Shown: one piece after another, positions 33,458 to 41,735 of the stretch
How the letters are laid out: every line of letters starts with the position of its first letter
How positions within the stretch are numbered: position 1 is the stretch's first letter
NCBI GenBank assembly: GCA_039798745.1
Contig: JBDKFK010000010.1
Coordinates: 1-44,854, forward strand
Direction of reading: 5' to 3'
Length of the DNA stretch: 44,854 nt
Source of the DNA: JBDKFK01 sp039798745
Lineage (GTDB): Bacteria; Patescibacteriota; Microgenomatia; UBA1406; GWC2-37-13
Position numbers and translations under genes: made by a program
Notes under the pieces: generated by a model
Seen by the model: only the letters and a program-made list of their open reading frames with translations
Databases searched by the model: none
Told to the model about the DNA's origin: nothing

Positions 33458-33760
33458 ATGGACCAGGTTACAAAGGCATTAATAGCAGGATCTATATTCG
33501 GATTAATAGCCACAGGAACAATGTTGCCGATGGACTTCGGTAGCAAAAGCAAAAAGCGTGACGCCTTGCTTGCTGCATTCATTGAACGATTTTCAATAGG
33601 GTTTATTATTCCGCTTATAGCACTTCCTCTTCCTCACTACGCAACAGGATTATTATTAGGAGTGCTCCTCAGTCTTCCTTCAGCAATTATTACAAAAACG
33701 TATATTCCTATTCTTATTATGGGGGCTTTAGGGGGAGTTATTATTGGGTTTTTAAGCTGA
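33458..33760 (+). CDS. Small membrane protein (100 residues), unknown
   Basis: This has three hydrophobic stretches (about 5-25, 45-70, 75-98) and a short basic loop (GSKSKKRD), so two or three membrane helices. No family is recognised. Its promoter is a TGATATAAT box. The next gene starts 24 bases on with an SD (GGTGG), so the two likely form one transcript. Confidence 0.6.
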   Translation: MDQVTKALIAGSIFGLIATGTMLPMDFGSKSKKRDALLAAFIERFSIGFIIPLIALPLPHYATGLLLGVLLSLPSAIITKTYIPILIMGALGGVIIGFLS

Positions 33761-33783
33761 CTATGAAGGGTGGTGAATAAATT

Positions 33784-34164
33784 ATGGCAAAATATGTAGA
33801 TGGGTTTGTGCTCGTAATCCCAAAAGATAAAACTGAAGAATACAAGAAAATGGCAGAAGAGGGTCGTGAAATATGGATGAGGCTTGGTGCATTAGAATAT
33901 TATGAATGCCGTGGAAATGATATGGCTCAACTAGATATGGGTGGTGAAAAAACACGTGCCTTTCCTGACATGGCCGGAGCAAAGAACGGCGAGACCGTAT
34001 GGTTTTCTTTCATCGTTTTTAAATCAAAAGAACACCGCGACGAGGTCAATGCGAAGATGATGGAAGAAATGGGCAAACTAATGGAAGGAAAAAAAGACAT
34101 GTCTATGCCTTTTGAGATGAAGCGAATGGCGTATGGTGGCTTTCAAGTAGAAGTAGAGGGATAA
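33784..34164 (+). CDS. DUF1428 family protein
   Basis: The 126-residue protein begins YVDGFVLVIPKDKTEEYKKM and carries LGALEYYECRGNDM and FKSKEHRDEVNAKMM, the DUF1428 pattern. Its fold is ferredoxin-like, and family members have no established role. Second gene of a short operon with the membrane protein at 33458. A terminator follows at 34183. Confidence 0.85.
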   Translation: MAKYVDGFVLVIPKDKTEEYKKMAEEGREIWMRLGALEYYECRGNDMAQLDMGGEKTRAFPDMAGAKNGETVWFSFIVFKSKEHRDEVNAKMMEEMGKLMEGKKDMSMPFEMKRMAYGGFQVEVEG

Positions 34165-34182
34165 AGAATAGTATAAAAATCA

Positions 34183-34214
34183 CAAAATCGCTCTCAATCA
34201 TGAGAGCGATTTTT
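34183..34214 (+). terminator. Intrinsic terminator abutting the next gene
   Basis: An AAATCGCTCTC/GAGAGCGATTT stem with a six-base loop is followed by TTT and a TATAAT run. The T-run merges with a TATAAT immediately before the next ATG (34222). Confidence 0.85.
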
Positions 34215-34221
34215 TATAATT

Positions 34222-34530
34222 ATGGACAAAACAATTAAACAGTTGCTTGAGAACAGTTCACTGGAGGAATTAGCTATCCCATCAAATATTGCCTATGGCA
34301 AGAAGATTTTCGAGAGACATGGCATAGAAATTGTACTCAATACAGGGCACGAGGTTGAAGCATGGGTAGGCGGGCTCACGGGAGACTCAAAGAGTGGTGG
34401 AGGTACGCGAAGGCATACCTGGTTTTATTCCAAACAATCCAGATTAAAGTGGCATTGTAGTGGTAATCCTAAAGACCACGACATTTTTTGTAAACACTGT
34501 GTGGCTTTAGCGTGTGAACTACTGAAGTAA
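34222..34530 (+). CDS. SWIM-like zinc-finger small protein
   Basis: This 102-residue protein has a C-terminal WHCSGN...FCKHCVALACELL, a SWIM-type zinc-binding pattern with the first C-x-C reduced to H-C. A conserved GGGTRRHTWFYSKQ precedes it. SWIM domains bind DNA or protein. It starts within eight bases of a terminator's T-run. Partner unknown. Confidence 0.72.
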   Translation: MDKTIKQLLENSSLEELAIPSNIAYGKKIFERHGIEIVLNTGHEVEAWVGGLTGDSKSGGGTRRHTWFYSKQSRLKWHCSGNPKDHDIFCKHCVALACELLK

Positions 34531-34553
34531 GTACTTTCGGAGTTTAGAGCGAG

Positions 34554-34937
34554 TTATATGTGGTCCTCGGTGTCTGCTTCTGCATCCTTTTTGGTTTTGT
34601 GGATTGTACCATCTTTATGGTGCGGAGGAGAATATACGGTATAAAGTTTGAGAGGATTTTCTAAAGAAGTATTAATTATGTTATGCTTTGTTCCAGCCGG
34701 TACAACAACTGCGTCACCATCTTTGAGTATGCTTTCTTCCCCGTTTATGATAACTTTTCCCTCTCCTTTTTCAATGCGGATAAATTGGTCAACGATCTCG
34801 TGTGTTTCTAACCCAATCTCTTCGCTTGGATTAAGGCTCATTACTACAAGCTGAGCATGTTGTCCAGTATACATTACATGTCTAAAGTTACTATTTTCCA
34901 GAGTTACTTTTTCTATATTTCCAATAAATCCTGTCAT
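34554..34937 (-). CDS. Cupin-domain protein
   Basis: A 127-residue single-domain beta-barrel. The cupin motif 1 shows as LETHEIVDQFIRIEKGEGKV and motif 2 as DGDAVVVPAGTKHNII, with His/Glu as metal ligands. The C-terminus is acidic (DAEADTEDHI). Small cupins of this type act as isomerases, dioxygenases or sensors; no substrate can be inferred. Convergent with the SWIM gene. Confidence 0.85.
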   Translation of the reverse strand: MTGFIGNIEKVTLENSNFRHVMYTGQHAQLVVMSLNPSEEIGLETHEIVDQFIRIEKGEGKVIINGEESILKDGDAVVVPAGTKHNIINTSLENPLKLYTVYSPPHHKDGTIHKTKKDAEADTEDHI

Positions 34938-35025
34938 ATTGCTTCATTATATACCTTATTCCTGTTATTATGTACATATATCAACTTATAGCAATAAGGA
35001 AATAATTAAAAGTTATCATTAATGT

Positions 35026-35430
35026 ATGTTAAAAGGATTTAAGCAGTTTATACTCAAAGGAAACGTTGTGGATTTGGCAGTAGGTGTGGTCGTTGGTGTA
35101 GCGTTTGGGTCAGTTGTTACAGCGCTCGTTAAGGATATTATAACTCCTATTATAGGCGTATTTGGAGGCACTCCAGACTTTTCAGCGTGGAGTTTTACGA
35201 TCAATAACAGTAAGTTTTTAGTGGGAGATTTTATTAACTCACTTCTTTCGTTTGTAATAATATCTGCAGTCATCTATTTCTTTGTAGTGATCCCGATGAA
35301 TAAGCTAATGGCAGCAACGAGGAAAGAAAAACCAGTCGATCCAACAACCAAAAAATGCCCAGAATGTTTAAGTATTATTCCACTTGAAGCAAAACGTTGC
35401 GCATTCTGTACCTCAGTTCTCAAAAAGTAA
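35026..35430 (+). CDS. mscL: Large-conductance mechanosensitive channel with zinc-ribbon tail
   Basis: This 134-residue protein has the MscL start LKGFKQFILKGNVVDLAVGVVVG, two membrane helices (about 16-40 and 68-92), and the loop DFSAWSFTINN. The C-terminal helix is replaced by or joined to a CPEC...CAFC zinc ribbon (residues about 111-129). MscL opens under membrane tension to release solutes during hypo-osmotic shock. The ribbon occurs in other MscL homologues. It is the release counterpart of the potassium importers at the left end. Confidence 0.92.
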   Translation: MLKGFKQFILKGNVVDLAVGVVVGVAFGSVVTALVKDIITPIIGVFGGTPDFSAWSFTINNSKFLVGDFINSLLSFVIISAVIYFFVVIPMNKLMAATRKEKPVDPTTKKCPECLSIIPLEAKRCAFCTSVLKK

Positions 35431-35442
35431 GGCCTCCTTTGA

Positions 35443-35448
35443 TATAAT
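35443..35448 (+). promoter_or_regulatory. Extended -10 (TTTGATATAAT)
   Basis: TGATATAAT ends six bases before the ATG at 35455. Confidence 0.6.
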
Positions 35449-35454
35449 TACTTC

Positions 35455-36027
35455 ATGGCAAAAGTAATGGCTGGCATGACCATGTCTTTGGATGGCTATA
35501 TCAATGACAGTAACGGAAGCGTAGACAAGCTTTATACTGATTTTACTGAACTTCATAATGTTCCTTCATTCCAGGAAATGATTAAAAACACAGGCGCTGT
35601 TATTATGGGGAGACATGTATATGAGATGGCAGATCCATTTACCTGGGCTAACGACGACTATGAATTTCAGACTCCCATTTTTGTTTTAACACATACTCCT
35701 CCAGCAAAATATCCCCAAGGCAACGGTAGACTTAGCTTTACATTTGTAACTGATGGTATTGAAAGTGCAGTTGTTCAGGCAAAAAAAGTTGCGGGTGATA
35801 AGTTGGTTCAGGTAATAGGCGCAAACACCATTCAACAATGCCTTAATGCAGGTTTATGCGATGAGCTGGGGATAGATATTATGCCTATTCTTCTTGGAAA
35901 AGGACTAAGACTATTTGAACATATAGACACAGATAAGATAAAGCTGGAGAGAGCTACCGTAGAAGAAACTACACCTATGAGAACGAGTATTATATTTAAG
36001 GTTACAAAGATAAATCCCACTCTATGA
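35455..36027 (+). CDS. RibD C-terminal / dihydrofolate-reductase-like protein (1)
   Basis: A 190-residue protein of the RibD_C family: GMTMSLDGYINDSNGS at the start, TGAVIMGRHVYEM near 49 and a nucleotide-binding VIGANTIQQCLNAGL near 122 (replacing the GG-t motif). Such stand-alone proteins are NADPH-dependent reductases of unknown substrate; not a proper DHFR. A paralogue is encoded at 40175-40786. The stop overlaps the next gene by ATGA. Confidence 0.85.
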   Translation: MAKVMAGMTMSLDGYINDSNGSVDKLYTDFTELHNVPSFQEMIKNTGAVIMGRHVYEMADPFTWANDDYEFQTPIFVLTHTPPAKYPQGNGRLSFTFVTDGIESAVVQAKKVAGDKLVQVIGANTIQQCLNAGLCDELGIDIMPILLGKGLRLFEHIDTDKIKLERATVEETTPMRTSIIFKVTKINPTL

Positions 36028-36452
36028 ATGTACAAGGACAAATCAGGGAATATATAGCCAGTCATCCTGAGCCAAAACGCAGCGACATGCAAGAGCTGCA
36101 CCGCATCATTCTGGAAGTAAAACCAGGGTGTAAACTGTGGTTCTTGGATGGTAAAAACAGTGAAAATAAAACTGTTTCTAATCCTAATATAGGATACGGA
36201 CTTTACACAATAAAATATGTTGATGGAAAAACGAAAGAGTTTTATCAAATTGGTCTCAGTGCAAACACATCGGGAATCTCTGTTTATATCCTTGGTCTTA
36301 ATGATAAGACCTACTTAGCCAAAACATATGGCAAAAACATAGGCAAGGCGAGTGTATCCGGCTACTGCATTAAGTTCAAAGCGCTCAAAGATATAAATAT
36401 TAAAGTACTTGAGGCGGCAATACGATATGGGTTTGAGATTCATACCTTGTAA
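36024..36452 (+). CDS. DUF1801-like protein (1)
   Basis: A 142-residue protein of the YdhG/DUF1801 kind: IREYIASHPEPKRSDMQELHRIILEVKPG at the start (frames run over 20 residues of helix), then SGISVYILGL and a tail VSGYCIKFKALKDIN. The ATG overlaps the RibD-like stop as ATGA, so both are made together. A paralogue lies at the right edge (44438). Function unknown. Confidence 0.8.
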   Translation: MNVQGQIREYIASHPEPKRSDMQELHRIILEVKPGCKLWFLDGKNSENKTVSNPNIGYGLYTIKYVDGKTKEFYQIGLSANTSGISVYILGLNDKTYLAKTYGKNIGKASVSGYCIKFKALKDINIKVLEAAIRYGFEIHTL

Positions 36453-36477
36453 CTCGCAAGCTTACAAAAGATTTTGA

Positions 36478-36483
36478 TATACT
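36478..36483 (+). promoter_or_regulatory. Extended -10 of the beta-propeller gene
   Basis: TGATATACT ends six bases before the ATG at 36490. Confidence 0.6.
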
Positions 36484-36489
36484 CAGTAT

Positions 36490-37911
36490 ATGTTGCTCAG
36501 TTCACATGATTTAAAGTCCTTAGTCACTTCATTTTTCATAAGTCTATTCCTTCTTTTTTCATTGACAACTCCCCTTTATGCAGAATCATTGACGTGGTCA
36601 GAGCCACAACCGCTTGGTAATGTAGCTCATGCCTGGAAAAAAGCGGTGATCAGTAATAATGGACAGGTAATTCTGGTAAGCGGCAGCAGTGGTCAAGTGG
36701 CGCTCTCGAGAGATAGGGGAATTACGTGGACAGTACAAGAACCAATGGGAGATGCCATCGACCATACATGGAACGCCTTGGCGATGGATGCGAATGGCCA
36801 AAAACTCCTGGCTGCGGCCTACGGCCTACGTGTAATGATCTCAAATGATGGAGGAACTACATGGACCGATGCTAAGCCTTCGGGTGACGTGAATGGCAAC
36901 TGGATAAGCGCTGCAATGAGTGATGATGGGCAGGCGATTGTGGTCGGAGAAGATGGAGGTCGCTTGTATGTATCGACGAATGGGGGATCTACCTGGTCCG
37001 AGACCCGACCCGCAGGAAATACAAATTATAACTGGCAAAGTATCGCGATGACCGATGACGGGAATGTAATTATTGCAGCTACGTATGGCAATGGCTTATA
37101 CCGTTCAACCAATAGTGGGGCAACATGGTCTGAGATTCAGCCCCTCGGTAACTCTGACGCCACATGGACATCGATCGGGATTAGCAATAATGGACAAACA
37201 ATTGTGGGCGGAGTCGATGGATATCGTTTATATCAAACGACAAATGGGGGAAGTTCGTGGCAGGAACTGCAGCCACTTGGCGATACCGATAATGACTGGC
37301 GAATTGCGTCTGTTAGCAATGACGGACAGAAAATTCTCGTAGGGGAATCTATAGGAACTTCTGCAAACGGCCGGTTGTTCTTGTCTGTAGACCGAGGAAG
37401 TACCTACAATGAGATACAGCCCGCAGGCAATAGCGATCTTAATTGGTATTTGGGTGCAGTGAGCGGCGATGGGTATACCTTGATAACCGGAGTAAGCGGT
37501 GGCAGACTCTACTTAGGACTCTATCCTCTCCCCTCAGGCCCAGCGGTATATGCGCCCAGTACAACCAACACCCCGCAATGTGGAGATGAAAAACCAAGTT
37601 CGTCGCCACAACTTTTCCAGATTACAACAAGCCGGAATATGGCAACACTATACTTCACTCCGATCAGTAACACACGCGACTATGCTATTAGTTTTTCTAC
37701 CAAACCCGATGCTGAAGATTACGGTGCTTCAGTAACACTCAGTGCTGAAGGTGTTCAGAATTACTCGGTCTACATGTTGGCACCTTCGACAAAGTATTAC
37801 TTTAAAGTGAAGGGGCAAAAAGGCTGCACGCCTGGAGACTGGTCAAATGTGTTATCAGCCAAAACTACTAACGCTATATCTAGCAAAAAGAATTTCTTCC
37901 TCTTTCCGTAA
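36490..37911 (+). CDS. Secreted Asp-box (BNR-like) beta-propeller with FN3-like end
   Basis: This 473-residue protein has a signal peptide (to about 31, LYAES). About seven repeats of some 48 residues follow (about 32-345), each with SNDGGTTW-like Asp-boxes and a W(S)EPQPLGN-type spacer. A fibronectin-III-like domain (about 375-460) closes it, ending in a basic tail. The repeats form a sialidase/photosystem-assembly-like propeller (Ycf48-type); no catalytic residue set for a sialidase is seen. It is likely to sit on the surface or be secreted and bind a partner. Confidence 0.82.
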   Translation: MLLSSHDLKSLVTSFFISLFLLFSLTTPLYAESLTWSEPQPLGNVAHAWKKAVISNNGQVILVSGSSGQVALSRDRGITWTVQEPMGDAIDHTWNALAMDANGQKLLAAAYGLRVMISNDGGTTWTDAKPSGDVNGNWISAAMSDDGQAIVVGEDGGRLYVSTNGGSTWSETRPAGNTNYNWQSIAMTDDGNVIIAATYGNGLYRSTNSGATWSEIQPLGNSDATWTSIGISNNGQTIVGGVDGYRLYQTTNGGSSWQELQPLGDTDNDWRIASVSNDGQKILVGESIGTSANGRLFLSVDRGSTYNEIQPAGNSDLNWYLGAVSGDGYTLITGVSGGRLYLGLYPLPSGPAVYAPSTTNTPQCGDEKPSSSPQLFQITTSRNMATLYFTPISNTRDYAISFSTKPDAEDYGASVTLSAEGVQNYSVYMLAPSTKYYFKVKGQKGCTPGDWSNVLSAKTTNAISSKKNFFLFP

Positions 37912-37960
37912 GTTTTCCAACCTCCGGGGTTTGATAGATTGTTGTGATCATTACTTCTGA

Positions 37961-37966
37961 TATAAT
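37961..37966 (+). promoter_or_regulatory. Extended -10 of the MazG-like gene
   Basis: TGATATAAT ends six bases before the ATG at 37973. Confidence 0.6.
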
Positions 37967-37972
37967 AAATAT

Positions 37973-38299
37973 ATGGACATAAAGGAATTATCTAAACGTG
38001 CCATTGAGGTGCGACAAAAGTACGCGGAACTAGAAAAGCTTAAAACGGGTAAAGAGTGGAGTAATCTCAATCTTATGGAGGGTTTTGTCGGAGATATAGG
38101 AGATTTGATGAAGCTCGTCATGGCAAAAGAAGGAGTTCGTGAGATAGAAAATGTTGATGAAAAATTAGCTCATGAATTGGCTGACTGTCTATGGTCTGTT
38201 TTAGTTTTATCAGAGAAATACGGAATCGATATCGAGCAGGTTTTTCTGAAAACCATGAATGATTTAGATAAACGCATTTCCGATCAGTCTACTGAGTAG
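37973..38299 (+). CDS. MazG-like nucleotide pyrophosphohydrolase
   Basis: This 108-residue all-alpha protein has the MazG/dUTPase-2-like metal residues in VGDIGDLMKLVMAKEG (about 39-54) and KLAHELADCLWSVLVLSEKY (about 63-82). The usual E-x-x-E is partly changed to GDIGD. Such enzymes hydrolyse (d)NTPs to NMP and diphosphate. Its end overlaps that of the convergent aminotransferase by 11 bases. Confidence 0.8.
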   Translation: MDIKELSKRAIEVRQKYAELEKLKTGKEWSNLNLMEGFVGDIGDLMKLVMAKEGVREIENVDEKLAHELADCLWSVLVLSEKYGIDIEQVFLKTMNDLDKRISDQSTE

Positions 38300-39125
38300 C
38301 CATTGCAACATGTTCTCTATATTGTCTTAATGCTTCTTTGGTAATCTCACCCACTTTACCATTTCCTACAGGTTTTTCATCAATCTTTACAATTCCTCGC
38401 ACTTCACTATTACTGCCCGTTACAAATATCTCCGTAGCTTGTTGTAGCTCTTCGAAGGTGAAATCTCTTATTTCAATAGGTATGGGCAGTTTAAGTATTT
38501 CAAGAAGAGTTTTACGGGTTATACCATCTATTACGTTTGATTTAGCGGTAACAAGTTTATTGTCAATAACTGCAAATAGGCTGCAGCCGGAGCCTTCATA
38601 TACTTGTGCCTCATCGTAATAAATAAGATCATTAATGCCGTCATTTTTATGCTTTGAGAGCTGCTTTATCGCCTCAATATAGTTAGTATGTTTAGCAGTA
38701 GGATAAGGTCGTTTATATTTTACAGCAGCTACTTTTATACCGTTTTCGTAGTCACTTTCGGGTTTTCTTTCACGGGGACTCACGATCATCATAATAGTCG
38801 GAGTTTCGGCGGGAGTCATGGAATGAGATACACCGCCGGATACAATTGTTTTAATCGTTATCTCAGTGGTCTGGCTATTTTTGTCTATTGTTTGCTGCAT
38901 CCATATTTCAACTTGTTCCTGTGACCAGGGCATGATAAGTCCGATAGTCCCAGCGGATTCAAATATCCGTGCAACGTGTGTGGAGAGTCTGAAAGGTTTG
39001 TGTTTATAGGTAACGAGAAAATCTGTTACCGCAAAGCCTCTTACGAATCCCAAATCTCGAGGCGAAATAAGGAGTTCATCTTCAGATACAAACTTACCGT
39101 TTAAGAAGTGAATGAGGTCGTTCAT
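38289..39125 (-). CDS. Class IV aminotransferase (BCAT/D-amino acid type)
   Basis: The 278-residue PLP enzyme has the phosphate/entry motif (ISPRDLGFVRGFAVTD, 20-35), the Schiff-base Lys145 in YPTAKHTNYIEA, and Glu178 in QVYEGSGCSLFAV. VTGSNSEVRGIVKID near 243 completes the site. It may be a branched-chain aminotransferase, D-alanine transaminase or ADC lyase; Lys and Glu alone do not tell them apart. A TGATATAAT box ends six bases before the start. Confidence 0.88.
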   Translation of the reverse strand: MNDLIHFLNGKFVSEDELLISPRDLGFVRGFAVTDFLVTYKHKPFRLSTHVARIFESAGTIGLIMPWSQEQVEIWMQQTIDKNSQTTEITIKTIVSGGVSHSMTPAETPTIMMIVSPRERKPESDYENGIKVAAVKYKRPYPTAKHTNYIEAIKQLSKHKNDGINDLIYYDEAQVYEGSGCSLFAVIDNKLVTAKSNVIDGITRKTLLEILKLPIPIEIRDFTFEELQQATEIFVTGSNSEVRGIVKIDEKPVGNGKVGEITKEALRQYREHVAMATQ

Positions 39126-39131
39126 ATATGC

Positions 39132-39137
39132 ATTATA
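39132..39137 (-). promoter_or_regulatory. Extended -10 of the aminotransferase gene
   Basis: TTGATATAAT on the minus strand ends six bases before the ATG at 39125. Confidence 0.6.
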
Positions 39138-39186
39138 TCAAGGTTCATGGTGCTATTAGTTGCATACAGCATGATCGAACTTTTGC

Positions 39187-39192
39187 TACAAT
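39187..39192 (+). promoter_or_regulatory. Extended -10 of the HhH protein gene
   Basis: TGCTACAAT ends six bases before the ATG at 39199. Confidence 0.55.
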
Positions 39193-39198
39193 TAATTC

Positions 39199-39483
39199 AT
39201 GGCTACTAAAATTTGCAGCAACGGACACAAGTTTGAAAAAACAAGCGATTGTCCAGTATGTCCAATATGCTCAAGCAAGGAAATGCAAGAAAAATTTGGT
39301 GCAGAATTTCCTAAAATAGGTGCTCCAGCCTCACGAGCATTAGATAGTATTGGAATTTCCCATATGGCAGATCTCGCAAAAGTAACTGAGCAAGAGCTAT
39401 TAGACTTACATGGATTTGGACCAAAAGCGTTAGAGCTATTACGTCATAAGCTCCGTGAAATGGGAATATCATTTAAAAAATAA
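39199..39483 (+). CDS. Zinc-ribbon plus RpoA-CTD-like helix-hairpin-helix protein
   Basis: A 94-residue protein with an N-terminal zinc ribbon (CSNGH...CPVCPICSS, residues about 6-26). A helix-hairpin-helix domain like that of the RNA polymerase alpha C-terminus follows (GAPASRALDSIGISHMADLA, LLDLHGFGPKALELLRHKL). It may bind DNA or the polymerase. The DUF998 gene starts nine bases later and may be co-transcribed. Confidence 0.78.
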   Translation: MATKICSNGHKFEKTSDCPVCPICSSKEMQEKFGAEFPKIGAPASRALDSIGISHMADLAKVTEQELLDLHGFGPKALELLRHKLREMGISFKK

Positions 39484-39492
39484 ATTAAACCT

Positions 39493-40149
39493 ATGAAAAG
39501 TACTAAAATTATCCCCCAAATAGCTATTGCCTCAGCTGTTTTATCTTTATTATCCATACTCTCACTCCATTTCCTGAGCGCGGAACTTGACCCAACCTGG
39601 CACATGGTAAGTGAGTATGCCTATGGTCAGCACGGATGGATGTTGTCGATCTTCTTTTTTTGCTGGGCGGTTAGTTATTGGTTTACATCATTCACACTTT
39701 TATCTCTACCAGGGAAGTGGATCTACAAACTGGGAGTTTTTCTCATATTTATAAGTGGAGTGGGAGCGTTAATGGGTGCTTTATATGATGTCCGTCAACC
39801 TTTACATGGTTTAGCTTTTGCCATAGGCGTTCCTTTCGTTCCATTTGTGGCGCCCTTTATTACAAGACATTTGCAGAAGAAATTTAAGCTGACAGATTGC
39901 TATGCCTCTTATTTATCACATGCGACCTGGATCAGTTTCATTCTGATGGCAGGGACCATGATGAGCTTTATATCCCAGATGCAGAAAGTGGGAGCTCTCA
40001 ATATGGATAAACCACAACTTCTCACCAGCTTGCCCGAAGGAGTCACTTCTATAATCGGCATTTCAAATAGGTCCCTGGTATTTGCCTATATTGCGTGGTT
40101 GATTGCCATTAATCTAATGGTTATGAGATTGAGAAAAAAAGGTAAGTGA
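39493..40149 (+). CDS. DUF998 membrane protein
   Basis: The 218-residue protein has six membrane segments and the DUF998 motifs SEYAYGQHGWM near 38 and LYDVRQPLHGLAF near 97. Family members are of unknown function. Nine bases separate it from the preceding zinc-ribbon gene. Confidence 0.8.
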   Translation: MKSTKIIPQIAIASAVLSLLSILSLHFLSAELDPTWHMVSEYAYGQHGWMLSIFFFCWAVSYWFTSFTLLSLPGKWIYKLGVFLIFISGVGALMGALYDVRQPLHGLAFAIGVPFVPFVAPFITRHLQKKFKLTDCYASYLSHATWISFILMAGTMMSFISQMQKVGALNMDKPQLLTSLPEGVTSIIGISNRSLVFAYIAWLIAINLMVMRLRKKGK

Positions 40150-40162
40150 CGCAGTTATTTGT

Positions 40163-40168
40163 TAAAAT
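40163..40168 (+). promoter_or_regulatory. Extended -10 of the second RibD-like gene
   Basis: TGTTAAAAT ends six bases before the ATG at 40175. Confidence 0.55.
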
Positions 40169-40174
40169 CATGAT

Positions 40175-40786
40175 ATGAGCGAAACCAAAGTTACCAGTGG
40201 TCTGACAATATCTTTGGATGGGTTTGGCGCGGGCATTAATCAAAGTTTTGAAAAACCATTTGGAGACAACTTCGACGCAGAATTACTAGATCGCTGGATG
40301 TTTGCTGAGCCGGAAAAAAATAAACACAAAAAAGAGATAGACGCTATTCTTGATGCAGGTGCGTTTATCATGGGTAGCAATATGTTCGGGCCTAAAGATA
40401 TGAGAAACACACCGAAATGGAAGGGATGGTGGGGTGATGATCCTCCATATCACGCACCCGTTTTTGTGCTCTGCCACCACGCGCGCAAACCATTAGAAAT
40501 GAAAGGCGGAACGACATTTATCTTTGTGACTGACGGCATTGAAGCCGCGCTTTCAAAAGCAAAAAACGTAGCAGGAAATCGGAATGTAAAGATTATGGGA
40601 GGTGCGACTACAGTGAATCAGTATTTGGCGGCCGGACTTATTGACGAGCTGTGGTTACATATAGTACCCGTTACTATTGGCGTAGGTGCGAGGCTTTTTG
40701 AGGGAGTGCCGCCTCTCAATCTCGAACCCATCGAAGTAAGTGGATCCAGCGTGGTTACGCATATTCGATACAACGTTTTAAAATAA
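40175..40786 (+). CDS. RibD C-terminal / dihydrofolate-reductase-like protein (2)
   Basis: The 203-residue protein shares SGLTISLDGFGAG at the start, AGAFIMGSNMFGP near 62 and NVKIMGGATTVNQYLAAGL near 133, the NADPH-binding GG-TT motif of the RibD_C family. Only distantly related to the copy at 35455, which has lost the GG. The following VOC gene has its own SD (AGGAGG). Confidence 0.88.
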   Translation: MSETKVTSGLTISLDGFGAGINQSFEKPFGDNFDAELLDRWMFAEPEKNKHKKEIDAILDAGAFIMGSNMFGPKDMRNTPKWKGWWGDDPPYHAPVFVLCHHARKPLEMKGGTTFIFVTDGIEAALSKAKNVAGNRNVKIMGGATTVNQYLAAGLIDELWLHIVPVTIGVGARLFEGVPPLNLEPIEVSGSSVVTHIRYNVLK

Positions 40787-40816
40787 AAGTTGAACACAAA
40801 CAGGAGGAACAAAAAT

Positions 40817-41194
40817 ATGGACATGAAAATTGAACTTATCCCCGTCCCTGTGACCGATGTTGATAAAGCTAAGGCTTTTTACGTTGAAAAAGTTGGGTTT
40901 CATGCTGACCACGATTATCAGGTACATGAAACGCTCCGTTTTGTGCAGCTAACACCACCAGGATCCGCTTGCTCTGTGGTATTAGGTATAGGTATTACTC
41001 CCATGAAACCTGGATCGGTCAATGCATACCAGATGGTAGTTAAAGATGTGAGAAAACTACGAGAAGAATTGTTAGCACGGGGTGTTGAGATGAGCGAAAT
41101 AGATGTGCAGCCATGGGGTATATTTGCCCGTTTTAGTGACCCTGACGGAAATACGTGGTCACTGCAGGAGCTTGTTCCTCAGAAACAAAAATAA
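40817..41194 (+). CDS. Glyoxalase/VOC protein
   Basis: From the ATG at 40817 (SD AGGAGG eight bases before; in-frame codons from 40790 are unlikely to be used) comes a protein of 125 residues. It reads IELIPVPVTDVDKAKAFYVEKVGF and ends with FARFSDPDGNTWSLQEL. This is the single-repeat pair of the glyoxalase/bleomycin-resistance fold. A metal-site Glu is present near the end (LQE). Role in detoxification is possible. It probably shares a transcript with the RibD-like gene 30 bases upstream. Confidence 0.85.
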   Translation: MDMKIELIPVPVTDVDKAKAFYVEKVGFHADHDYQVHETLRFVQLTPPGSACSVVLGIGITPMKPGSVNAYQMVVKDVRKLREELLARGVEMSEIDVQPWGIFARFSDPDGNTWSLQELVPQKQK

Positions 41195-41298
41195 GCAAAA
41201 ATTTCTATCTTCTAAATATAAATCAGCCTTGCTTCGCAGGGTACTTTGTGACCAGTATCACATAAGCGATAATAACTACGGATTATAATCAGCTTAAT

Positions 41299-41661
41299 AT
41301 GACTAAACAATTTCTAAAAGATGCGTTTTTATGGGGATTTGTTTTATGGCTTGTAGGGTATGTGTTGGGAATTGTGTTGTTTGCCGTAGTTCCAACTTCC
41401 CTTATCGGCTGGGTTATTACGCCCATTGGTATACTCATCACACTTTGGGTGTTACTCAAAAAAGTGAAAGCAGATTCACGCCGTTATTATGTGTTGCTTG
41501 GAGTTGTTTGGACGTTGATTGCTATAGTTTGTGATTATATGTTCCTTGTTCAAATATTCAAACCCGTAGACGGTTACTATAAACCCGATGTGTATGTATA
41601 CTATGTGCTTACGTTTGCACTTCCTACATTTATAGGTTGGAGAAAATTTGCTATGAAGTAA
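41299..41661 (+). CDS. Small membrane protein (120 residues), unknown
   Basis: Four hydrophobic segments (about 12-30, 35-53, 62-82, 98-115) suggest a four-helix membrane protein. It reads DAFLWGFVLWLVGYVLGI near the start and has no motif I know. A TATAAT at 41284-41289 lies nine bases before the ATG. No family assigned. Confidence 0.6.
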   Translation: MTKQFLKDAFLWGFVLWLVGYVLGIVLFAVVPTSLIGWVITPIGILITLWVLLKKVKADSRRYYVLLGVVWTLIAIVCDYMFLVQIFKPVDGYYKPDVYVYYVLTFALPTFIGWRKFAMK

Positions 41662-41723
41662 TAAACGAGGTTCTCGTTTGTTCCATACATCATTCTTTGC
41701 TTTGGCGCAGTGATTCTTCCTGT

Positions 41724-41729
41724 TATACT
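41724..41729 (+). promoter_or_regulatory. Extended -10 of the S51 peptidase gene
   Basis: TGTTATACT ends six bases before the ATG at 41736, which fixes that start against longer frames. Confidence 0.6.
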
Positions 41730-41735
41730 TTCCTC

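Noticed and set aside
41637..41735. 33-residue extension of the S51 peptidase
   Set aside because: It overlaps the preceding gene and the promoter -10 at 41724; PepE starts at MSTLFLTSGG-like sequence.
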